A stretch of 64,000 nt of DNA. Source: Zopfochytrium polystomum (Eukaryota; Chytridiomycota; Chytridiomycetes; Chytridiales; Chytridiaceae). This document shows positions 43,622-52,983 of the stretch, one piece after another (position 1 is the first letter of the stretch; each line of letters starts with the position of its first letter). Location: contig JAIVFJ010000047.1 of NCBI GenBank assembly GCA_025765615.1, positions 1 through 64,000 of the forward strand. Reading direction: 5' to 3'. The translations under genes and the position numbers were made by a program. The notes beneath the pieces were generated by a model. It did no database searches. It was not told the origin of the DNA and saw nothing but the letters and a program-made list of their open reading frames with translations.

Positions 43622-44141
43622 ATGACAGATACGCTCCTAATTCAAGTCCAGGGCATCGAGAAGGTATGGATGGGTGCAGCCTGATCAACCACTTGGATTA
43701 AAGCCGCCACTGCCCCCTTATCTCTCCCAACAAGCGTATTGCCAAGATGCTAGAGTTGGGCGCTTTAGTAATCGAGTCATTAGCCGCCGACGGCAACAAC
43801 GTGGAAACCGCAAAAGAAGACGTGATCCTCCGCTACGGCGACTACATGAAGATCGTAAACGTTTGTAGTCTCACCTTGTTTTCAACGTCATCCATACCCG
43901 CTGAACGCATTCGCAGGAAATCCAAGTGGGTTTGCGACGCATCTTTCGGTACTTGGCCGACGCGGGGATATTGTCTGCTTCGGCGTCGGTAACGTCGGCT
44001 CCCTTGGCGGGGGTGGGGGGCGATTTGAGGCCGCTGCCGTATCGCGGGTCGGCCGAGGGAGGAGAGAAGGACTTTGAAAATATTGTGGAGGCGCTGAGGG
44101 TAATAAAGGAGGCGTTGCGAGCGAGTGCCGGGTCGGCTTAG
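43622..44141 (+). CDS. Possible Mediator subunit 11
   Basis: Three exons, all in phase: 43622-43663, 43735-43854, 43917-44141, giving 128 residues. The text MTDTLLIQVQGIEKRIAKML, ELGALVIESLA, YGDYMKIEIQVGLRRIFRYL and ADAGIL follows the two-helix layout of MED11 (IExRIxxLLxLAxxxIxxL ... YxxxLxxIQxxLRxxIxxLxxAGI), a head-module subunit of the RNA polymerase II Mediator complex, and the length is right. The C-terminal third is less typical. Other small helical proteins could look alike; no search was possible. Confidence 0.5.
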
Positions 44142-44215
44142 TGGTCAAGCGACGTGTCTTTTCCTTTGTGAGCTGGGGGGACCCAAAAAGTCGTTCATTC
44201 ATTGCGGGTTTTCGC

Positions 44216-44760
44216 AGGTTCGGTGAATACCTGGGCGGCGATGCACTTAAAGTTAAATTCCCAGTTGACTACAGCGAACGACGAAAACTCGGCGAAGACG
44301 AGGGGACCGCGGCGGAAGAATTCGACCCGGAGAGCGGAGAGGTCCTCCACTGAGAGGTTTTAGAACGGGCAAAGGCGGCTCTCCCGTGCATTTATATCGT
44401 CGTCGGCGACATTGAATGCGATGACGTTGAGGATCCTCGCTCCATAAACGTTCGCGGGAGGGCGCACTCCCCTTACTCAATTAAGACTACTATGTGGAAA
44501 AGACTTACTCGTCGTCGTCGCACCTGCGGCTTATACTTTCCCCACTATACCAGTCAACATAATTGACTGTTCTAAAACAGCCCACGCAGAGACGTACGCG
44601 ATGTCATCTACAACGTGGCGATCGTCGACAGAACGGCAGACGAGGCCAAGAGCGCGAAGAAGGCGTCCTTTTTAGTCGAGACTTCATGGAGGCGTTCACT
44701 GAGGCGCTCATTGTTCGTCTTCGATTCCAGGGAGACGCTCAAAAACGAGTGTGTCCTAAC
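44216..44760 (+). CDS. Hypothetical, exon-like segments
   Basis: A segment after a TTTTCGCAG acceptor reads RFGEYLGGDALKVKFPVDYS, GTAAEEFDPESGEV. A second, after AAAACAG at 44579, reads RDVRDVIYNVAIVDRTADEA, KSAKKASF, then one frame over RDFMEAFTEALIVRLRFQGD. The two may belong to one gene, with an uncertain splice and a 1-base break near 44672. No family recognised. AATAAA at about 44785. Confidence 0.3.
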
Positions 44761-44832
44761 CTGCATACGTGCTTCATATCACAAATAAACTAAAAATGAT
44801 GCTCTTTGCGGTCGTGACTCTCCCAAGCCGCC

Positions 44833-44892
44833 TCACACACACACACACACATACACACACACACACACACGCACACACACACACGCACACCA
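44833..44892. repeat. (CA)n microsatellite
   Basis: CA run with a few interruptions. Confidence 0.93.
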
Positions 44893-45169
44893 GACACGCC
44901 AGCTCACACCCGACGGTATTCAAACAATCTTTCCCTTAATCAAGGGAGCGTAAGCCAGGTGGTCTTCTTTTTCAAGATTTTGAGGTTCGGTTGACAGGTT
45001 GACAGCAAACGAAAAAAACGAAGAGAGACCGAGAGGTTGGGCGCAAAGAAATGGGAAGGAGAAATTCTAAAAAAATGCTTCATGAAAAAAAAAGGGGCTG
45101 AACCCCGCCACCGGGACAACACAAAAAACAAACCCCAGCACACACTACTCTTTTTCTTTAGGGGTGTGT

Positions 45170-46429
45170 TCACTCCAACCCGACCCTCTTCTTGTACTTC
45201 CCCGCATAGTCCGCGATCGCCCTGTCCCTGTCGACGCGCGGGGCGAAGCCGACGCGCGGCGCGGGGGACGCGAGGTCGGTGGATCCGTAGTCAAAGACCG
45301 ACAACACGCTCCTGAGGAACGGCACGCCGAGGATGGCGTCGCCGAACCAGCGGTCCCAGGCGTTCATGCCGCCCTGGCAGTAGACGGTGCCGTTGACGAC
45401 CCGGTGCTTGCCGGGGACGAGGAGGTCGAGGGGGTCGATGGGGAGCCACTGGTCGCCGACGGCGACCTCGATCAGCTGCGGCTGGTCGCAGGGCCACTCG
45501 ACCTGGGTGTACGCGCCGAGGTCGCGGAAGCCGGGCATCAGCGGGGCCATGGCGTCGATCTGTGCGGAGCGGAAGCCGACGAACTGGTCGCCCGAGTCGA
45601 CGAGACCCAGGACCGTTGGCGGGGCGATGGAGCCGTTGACCAGCGGGACCTCGACGCCGTTGACGCGGATGCCGGTCATTGGCACGTTCCAGTTCTGGTA
45701 AGTTTCGGGGAGCGAGTCGTAGTTGAAGTTGATGATCGGGGTGACGTTTGTGAAGGCGACGGGTTCCTCCTCGTCGTACCAGCCGAGGGTCAGGCGGCCG
45801 GCGGGGGCCGAGTCCGGGTCGTTCAAGCGCGGGAAGGTCGCGGAGAAGACGGGGGCGTCGACGGCGGCGGATTCGACGAGGGCTTCGAAGAGCGGGAGGG
45901 CGCCGTAGAGCCAGTGGACGCGACTGACGTTTTGCATGGCGAGGCCGAGGAGGCCGGCGAAGGAGTAGTCCTGGAACTCGTTGAGGGCGGCGGAGTAGAT
46001 GATCGGGGTGGGGAAGGCGGGGAGGGAGAGGCTGTCGCCGAGGACGGTGGAGAGGTTCGCCATGCGGCCGAGGACGCCGCCCTCGCCGACGACGGTGCCA
46101 AAGACGTGGGTGGACGGGTCCCACAGGCGGGTGGCGGCGGTGGTGGTGAAGGCGTCGGCGGGCGATGCGGTGCAGGAGGCGTTGGAGGTGGTATAGCGGC
46201 AGTCTGCGCCGGCGATGAAGGTGTCTGCGGACGCAAAGTCGACGAGGAGAGGGAACGACTGGTTGTCGAACGACACGCGGGCGATGTAGTACTTGTCGTC
46301 GGTGCGGCCGACGCCGAACTCGATGGGGATGGACGGGCGTTGCTTTGGATCTGTTGCGACGGGGACGGCGACGGCGGTCACGGCGGCGGCTAGCAGGGCC
46401 ACGGAGGCGGTTGCGGCGATGCGGGCCAT
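45170..46429 (-). CDS. Pepsin-like (A1 family) secreted protein with altered catalytic motif
   Basis: Single-exon, 419 residues, a usual pepsin length. Signal peptide MARIAATASVALLAAAVTAV. The bilobal pepsin fold is suggested by YYIARVSFDNQSFPLLVDFA (first active-site strand), FAGLLGLAMQNVSR (psi-loop GLLGL), RLTLGWYDEEEPVAF and the second site VLGLVDSGDQFVGFR, then DAILGVPFLRSVLSVFDYGS near the C-terminus. The first catalytic triad is D-F-A in place of D-T/S-G, and after the second DSG the usual T-T/S is D-Q. Proteolysis is therefore doubtful. Several NxS/T sites fit secretion. A long Arg-rich frame over the same DNA is a shadow. Confidence 0.75.
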   Translation of the reverse strand: MARIAATASVALLAAAVTAVAVPVATDPKQRPSIPIEFGVGRTDDKYYIARVSFDNQSFPLLVDFASADTFIAGADCRYTTSNASCTASPADAFTTTAATRLWDPSTHVFGTVVGEGGVLGRMANLSTVLGDSLSLPAFPTPIIYSAALNEFQDYSFAGLLGLAMQNVSRVHWLYGALPLFEALVESAAVDAPVFSATFPRLNDPDSAPAGRLTLGWYDEEEPVAFTNVTPIINFNYDSLPETYQNWNVPMTGIRVNGVEVPLVNGSIAPPTVLGLVDSGDQFVGFRSAQIDAMAPLMPGFRDLGAYTQVEWPCDQPQLIEVAVGDQWLPIDPLDLLVPGKHRVVNGTVYCQGGMNAWDRWFGDAILGVPFLRSVLSVFDYGSTDLASPAPRVGFAPRVDRDRAIADYAGKYKKRVGLE

Positions 46430-46529
46430 CAGTTCGATGGTGATGAGGCGGGCGAAGGGGGAGAGGCGAAGGCGATGGGAGAGAGAGATGCGAAAGAGAG
46501 CGATGTGGCAGGATTGAAGTGTCGCTATT

Positions 46530-46530
<1 letters not shown>

Positions 46531-46573
<43 letters not shown>
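46531..46573. repeat. (GT)n microsatellite
   Basis: GT run about 100 bases upstream of the pepsin-like start codon. Confidence 0.95.
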
Positions 46574-46575
<2 letters not shown>

Positions 46576-46757
46576 TGAGTGAGTGTGGCGGGATGTGGCG
46601 GTGTGTGCACCTTGTTGATGCGCCTTTTTGATTTTCACTGAGGTTCCGCGAACGAGGCTTGCCGCGGCTGGCTGTCACGGAGGAGGAGGAGGAGGACAGG
46701 GCAGTCGCTGTGACGGAAGCGGCTTGAGGGCTTGAGAGATGGATGGAACAGAGAGAG

Positions 46758-46797
46758 ACAGAGACAGAGACAGAGACAGAGAGAGAGAGAGAGAGAG

Positions 46798-46831
<34 letters not shown>
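46758..46831. repeat. (GACA/GA)n-(GT)n compound microsatellite
   Basis: gagaca units, then GA, then GT repeats, similar in build to 18822-18940. Confidence 0.95.
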
Positions 46832-47616
46832 GTGGCAGCGAGTGCCGTCCCGAACCCGCTATTTTTCCATGACAGTTCGTTGACTTGCTTGATCCCTCTT
46901 TCGTGCGCAGAAATTGCGGAGCTGGAACGCGTCTGTCTACTTGTCTGGTCTGTCTCTCTGCCTGTCTGCCTGTCTACCTGCGTGCCAGTCTTCCAGCCAC
47001 GAAAATCTCCCCAAAAAAGGCAGCCGGGAACTCCGAGAGGACAGAGACAGAGACGGAGACAAACAGAGAGACTGAGACTGAGACAAAGAGAGAGACAGAG
47101 ACGTCCATCTCCACCAAACGCATATGTGCACACACAAAATAAAAGTCAGTCCCAGCTTGTCGGTCACTCACGTCCAGGTAGGTAAAGGGGCTGCCGGCCG
47201 GCAAGAAGAAAAAGTCCCAGTCTTATTGCTGTAACAACACTCGGTTGAGAGAGTGTTTGAATCACCCAGGGAAAGTCGCTTGGTCACCTCTTAAACTTGG
47301 CACTCACTCGTGGGATTGGGGATTCTTTCATTGAAAACCGAAATTTCCCCCCAACTCTCCTAAATATGTTCTCAAGTTTTTCAGCTGGTGAAACATCGAC
47401 GTCTCTGATCCCTCTGGAACCAAAACAAGATTCAAAAACACAGCTGGATTCACGCATCCACTGGTGTCCCACCCCAAGGCGTTCACAGCCTTCCCTTTTA
47501 AATCCACAATCAAACCCTCCGTCCAACAGGTAGGTGTGCGGCGGGGTAACGCACAACAACCTCGCTCCTTCTCCAGCCCCCCTGACGCCTCACCCGGGAT
47601 CGGCCGACACTCGCGC

Positions 47617-49542
47617 TCACGCCAGCCCGCACGGCTCGCCGATGATCCCGCGCACGTACGCCAACACCATCGCCGCGACGCCGGCGGCCACGAACCCGCC
47701 CGCGCCCGCGGACTCCCACAGCGGCGCGAAGCCCGCCTGCTCTTCGTCCTCCTCCACCTCCCCTTCGACCTCCCCACCCTCCGCCCCGACCCCCACGTCC
47801 CGCGCCAACATCCCTCCCTCACCGCCGCCACCTCCGCCGGCGCCGCCGCCATCCTCATCCCCAACATCCCTCCGCCGCCGCCGCCGCGCCATCCACCCCG
47901 CCACCGCCCTCACTCCTCCGACAACCCCCACGCCCTGCACGACCAGCGCCGCCAGCATCGCGGCGCCGGCGCCCGCGGCGGCCGCGGCGGTGGTGCCGTC
48001 GAGGCTGGTGCGGCAGTCGGGCGACAGCGACGGGGTGGCGGGGGCGTCGGGGGCGAGGAAGGCGGCGGCGAGGACGACGCCGGCGGCGAGGCCGCAGGCG
48101 TCGGAGACGGCGTCGTGGAAGAGGAAGTAGCTGTTTTGGGCGGCGAGGGATGCGAGGACTGTTGCTGCGAGGGGGGGGAGGGGCGGTGGTGGCGGTGGTG
48201 GTAGGTGTGGTGGGATGGAGGCTTCACTGTCCGCCGCGGCGGCGGTGCGTGCCGCGGACTTGCGTGCGCGCGCTCGCTGGCTGACGGCGGATGCGGTTGT
48301 TGTGGCGATTGCGAGGGCGGGTTTGGCGGCGATGAAGAGGACGGCGAGGAGCGCAAAGGCGAAAGGGTCGGTGCCGCAGTAGCGGAGGATCATTGCGGTG
48401 GGTGCGAGGTATATGACTTGCGGGAAAAGAGGGAGAAACAAAAGGTCGGGGTGTTTGGTTGTTAGTTTGATGATAAGAAAGAAACAAACCAGGAAAGGAA
48501 GAAAAAGGAGCACCGGATTCGACAATACCTCCCGACAGGCTCAAATGACGCCCCATGGCGCGTACAAAGTCGTCATTCCCCTGCCCGACGTCGCCCGCGC
48601 TTCCCAAAAAGTCGCCCGACACGACCGCCGACGCCGCGACACTAACCACCGTCGCCCTGCTCGCCCCAAGCGTTGCATCCTCCCTCCCCAGCTCCGCCGG
48701 TTTAGCGCGGCCGCCCTTTACATTATGAGCAGACAGCTGCTTAAACTGCGCGCCCTGAAGCGCGGTGACGGCGACCATGAGCAGGGTGGTGAGGGCGGCG
48801 ATGGCGACGCGGTTGTCGTCGTTGCTGCGGAAGGAGATGGCGACGTAGCCGACGATGATCCAGAAGAAGGCTTGCTCCATCGTGACCTGCACCAGGCTGA
48901 GGAGGAAGCATTTTGCGAGTTTGGTGGGGAAGTGCGTGTCGTTGTGGTGGAGGACGTAGAATGCAAAGACCGCCAGACCTAGTTTGGGTTTTTTTGTTTT
49001 TTTTTGGGGTGTGGTCGTTCGGATGGGTGGGTTGCGTGTGAGAGCGATCTCCAACCCCCATCCAACCAAAATAACCAACTCGGAATCCTAGCCACAGCCG
49101 AGCACGCCACGACGACCTCCCGTCTGCCCGCCGTTGCCGCCACCACCAAGTTGATCGCAACCGCCGAGCCGCTGAACGCCCAGATCGCCGCTCTCACGCG
49201 GCGGCGCTCACCCTCCGAGCGGCCGAGGAGGTACGCGTGGGACAGGAGCAGGCTGGAGACGTTGCTGCAGAGCGACCAAGCGAGGACGTAGAATGAGGCG
49301 CCGTCAGGGGGCCAGGTACGTGGATCGGCGCGGGAGGCGGGTGGGGAGGAGTGGAAGAGGGCATCTTCGAGGGCAGCCAGGGCGAGCATGGTGGCGGTGA
49401 AGGTACCGAGGAAGATGACGAAGATTGCGAGGGCGCGCGCGGCGAGGGGCAGCGGGTGAAGCGGGTGCAGCGAGAGGGAGGATGGTGAGGGCGGCGTCGG
49501 TGGGCCGTGGGGCTGGGAAGGCGGGAGTGACAATTTCTGCAT
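47617..49542 (-). CDS. Multipass membrane protein of unknown family
   Basis: Three minus-strand exons: about 49091-49542, about 48529-48981 and 47617 to about 48417, with donors in the GTTGG and GTATTG style and acceptors CTAG and GCAAG. Hydrophobic spans include ALAIFVIFLGTFTATMLALA, FSGSAVAINLVVAATAG, TMEQAFFWIIVGYVAISF, VAIAALTTLLMVAVTALQGA, FAFALLAVLFIAAKPALAIA, GLAAGVVLAAAFLA and AAGVAAMVLAYVRGIIGEP. A charged, Gly/Glu-rich loop precedes the last span. About 570 residues, 7-10 membrane helices. ATG at 49542. I do not recognise the family. Confidence 0.6.
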
Positions 49543-52355
49543 GGATCGTTGGGGGGAAATCGCTTTTTATTTAACCCTTTTTTTTTTTTTTTTTTTTTTT
49601 TTTTGTCCTCTCCGCCCAGGTCGACCAGCGAAAGCGCACCATCGTTTCTCCAAGGTTGAAAGGTAAAAAAGTTGAATACTAATTATCAGAAAAACCGAAC
49701 GTTGAGGGACAACGGGGTTACACTTCTAGGAAAAGACCATTTATTCAGGTTTATCCGAAGAAACTTCAATTTACTTGAAATTTCTTGAACTGCTGGGGGA
49801 TGCCTGTGGACTTGTAATCCTTGCCCAAAAAAAAAAAAAGAAAAAAAAAAAGAAGAAGAAGTAGAGGAAAAAATAATTAAAGACGAAGCCTTCAATGGAT
49901 ATTGGTAGTCCCACAAGGCAATCTGTCACTGGATTGAAAGGTGAGTGGCATGCCACAATGAACATTGCGTGGCAGGCCATGTCAACAAAGCTCAGGGTGT
50001 TAGCCCCGGAGCCACTGACACACTGACAGACAAAGAAGGACAGAAAGAAAGAGAAGTCGCAGTCTTGCAGTACAGCCACACTTGCAAACCCAGAACCTCA
50101 GACAAACTGAGTGCTGCCCTAGCGGCCTTTGGCTGCTCATGCAGCAACCCATTGACTGCGACAGGAAGACTGACAACCTGTTGAGTGCAACAGACAGGTA
50201 GGCACTGGCTCTGAAGTACCCACAGAACCCTGTGAGACTATACTCACTCCTTTGACCCTGGGATCTGGGCCCTAGAGTGAGGGAAAGCAAATAATAGGCT
50301 AAAACTAACTTTATTGGGCTGTTGTCTAGGGGGTGTTTCAACCCTACTACTTGCCTAGTCCACGAAGTATCCCTACTGATCTGTCTAACAGGGGTCTCAA
50401 ACACAAAGAATGAACATTCAGAGGGACAATCCTCTGAAGGATCGGTGCTGGAGCACCGATTACTCGCGTGGCTGCGGGCTGATGCGAGGGGAAACGGAAG
50501 GGCACTCCCAAGGGCGCAACACAACCGCAGAATAAAAAGAGAGAAGAGGGAAACGGGGGTTTTTATCTCAGGAACCTAATCTCAAATACAACAGGAGCAG
50601 TTAATAGCGACGGGACGGACAGGGCGCGACCTAGCGCCCCTTGTCGCAGATGGTGCTGTGGGAGCCCTTGTCATCGCCAGCGACAGGGGGGAGAGAGAGA
50701 AGGGAGTCGACTATGTAGGGGTCGGAAGGTCGCCAGCAGGGAACTCGCACGCGGAAGCACCTGCAATCGTACACGCACCCCGCCGGGCTGCGTCGGCACG
50801 ATCACTTGACCAACGGGCTTTATCGCAATCGCACTCGTACTCACACATCTCACCCTCACAGCAATAGGACCGAGGCAGGCGCTTGTAGATCAAACTCTCA
50901 GGTGTCGGGGGCCGCACCGGGCGCAGCCACCAACACCCTCGCGGGGACGGGAAGGTCGGGGACAACGATGCCGTCGTCGTCACCACCACCACTGTCATTG
51001 CGGCGGGCAAGCGCCAGGGATCCTCACTCCAACACAGAGCCGGCAATGTCACACAGTCGCTGGTGGGGCCAGCTGCATTCCCCATCCACGGCCCCTTAAG
51101 AGGAGCCCCACAAAGGGACCATGCACACACCCGGGTGTGTACCATCTCTCACTACCCTCACCTTGCGAGCCAGATGGATTTGAAGGGACTCTGTATTGGT
51201 GCCAATGGACAGAAATCAGATTGAAGAAAAAAGGAAAAAGAGAAATGGCCCAAAAACAGAGAGAGAGAAAATTGACAAGTCAACCCCCTGACTTGGAGCA
51301 TCCACCACAAATGCTCTAAGTCCCCCCCAACCCTATGCATGTATGTACAAGTGCCAAAAATAAATAATAAATTAGGCGGGCTTGGGGTACGGCCTGTCAG
51401 GCACCCCATCCCTAGGCAGTCAGGCAGTCTCCGTTAGTCACCGAAAAAGAAAATATGTTGAGAAAACCCTGGTGCAACAGAAACTGTTAAGACGAAAGTA
51501 GTAAAAGCAGACCCAATAATAAAGACGGGTTAGCCGCAAATACACTTTGATAACGCCTTGGAAACTAAAGAACCGGGAGCAATAATAGGGGTCCCGATCC
51601 TTGCGGTTTTATGACAGGTACGCTTGTTTTTGCGAATAAAATCCTAGACTTTATCACTGAGACCTTGGTGTGGTCTCACAACCCAGAGGGAGAAATACAA
51701 ACAGCCTGTTGACTTTGGTCAAACAAAGAGACAGTCATTGATTGATAGATAGACAACAGCCCATTGACTTTGCATGCAGCCTCCCCTCCACCCCTTGCTT
51801 CTCCTTTTGGGTTGGTTGCAAATCTTCAAAGTAGGGGAAAAGCAACATTCAGACAAAGTTGGAGACGCTGCTGCACACTTTGGTCCCTTGGGTAGAGCTT
51901 CTTCGATGGGGGGAGTGCTCTGAAGAGGTACCCTACAGCACCTTTAAAAGCATAGACTGCAAAGAGACAGAGAGATAGACAGTGAGACACACAGCCCATT
52001 GACTGCCACTCCCAGAGACAGGGAGATAGACAGACAACCCTTTGACTGCCACTCTTATGGACAGACAAACCATCGACTTCCTTCTTTTTTTAGGTTTTAC
52101 AGCACCATCGAAATGCAAAAGAGAGAGAGAGAGAGAGCGAATTTCTGATCACCACTTTCCAAGGCTGAATAGCTTGAATTACTGCTATGATCAGTGTGGT
52201 GACTTGACTATACAAGGGTATCGTTTTACAGCTGCGGATCCTCCTTCGGTTTGCATTTATGAGTGCCTGAACTTTTGATTGTACGCTGCCTGACCTGCCC
52301 CGCTCTCGAAGCTCTGGAAAATGGCCTCTGTGTCCACCAAACTGCAGTCTCTTTC
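49543..52355. other. Second AT-richer, gene-poor block
   Basis: Begins with a T tract (49578-49604). Composition and word use resemble the first 11 kb. It contains a tandem hairpin pair at 50417-50460, runs of A-rich sequence (49828-49862) and loosely repeated agacag/ccattgactgcca words at 51730-52075. No gene, tRNA or helicase fragment was found, though it could be an old element. Confidence 0.45.
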
Positions 52356-52764
52356 TTAGCCGGCGTAGTAGAATAGACGAAGAGACTCGTTCGCCAGGAG
52401 TTTCTCACGAATTTTCCTGATCTTGTCTGGCTCCTCCAGCGCTAAACGGTCATCATCGCCGAATGTGCCGAATGTGCCGAATGTTTGCTCCCACTCCGAC
52501 AGACAGGGGAATCCTGTCGTTTTGTACGCAAAGCTCCACGAGCGCGGTGGGACACCAACGGGCAAGGATCGAGAAGAACCGCGCTTCCGTCAAGGAACCC
52601 AGACTCGCTCCGACTTTGCCGCCGATCCATCGTTCCACCGACTGAAAGTGAAGAGACCACTTTTTTTTTTTTTCTTTTTGCTGCTGCTGGCAAGTGAAGA
52701 AGGAATCTGGCAGACAGAATTTTTTGGGTTGGCTCGTCTGCAGTGTGGCACTTACACTTGGCAA
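52356..52764 (-). CDS. Hypothetical protein, F-box-family neighbour
   Basis: The minus strand reads WIGGKVGASLGSLTEARFFS, ILARWCPTALVELCVQNDRI, then, one frame over, WEQTFGTFGTFGDDDRLALE and KIRKIREKLLANESLRLFYY-AG-stop. The break falls near 52508 beside a tandem gccgaatgt repeat. Too little to name. Possibly the C-terminal part of a repeat protein. Confidence 0.3.
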
Positions 52765-52983
52765 AGTGCAAAGGGGCAGTAGTAATGCAGTAACATATAA
52801 GAAGGGGGATGAGATGGGATGCTGGGTGGTCAGGCGATTTGACCGTTGTCAGCAACAACTCGATTGGACGGCAACGTTGCACGGTCTAGCTCACTGGTGG
52901 AGTCAGTCGGTCGAAGTCGGTCGAAGAAGTAGCCGTAATAACACCCTCCACCCATTGGACCCATTGGGCATCATCACAAAAAG

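Larger units (their letters stand above)
46430..47616. other. Intergenic with microsatellites
   Basis: Upstream of the pepsin-like gene and 3' of the membrane-protein gene. A GAC/GAGA-rich stretch also lies at 47036-47102. No gene recognised. Confidence 0.5.

Noticed and set aside
45164..46610. Two other long frames (409 codons plus, 439 codons minus) over the pepsin-like gene
   Set aside because: They are antisense and shifted shadows of the protease frame: one is Asp/Gly/Val-rich, the other Arg/Pro-rich, and neither has motifs.
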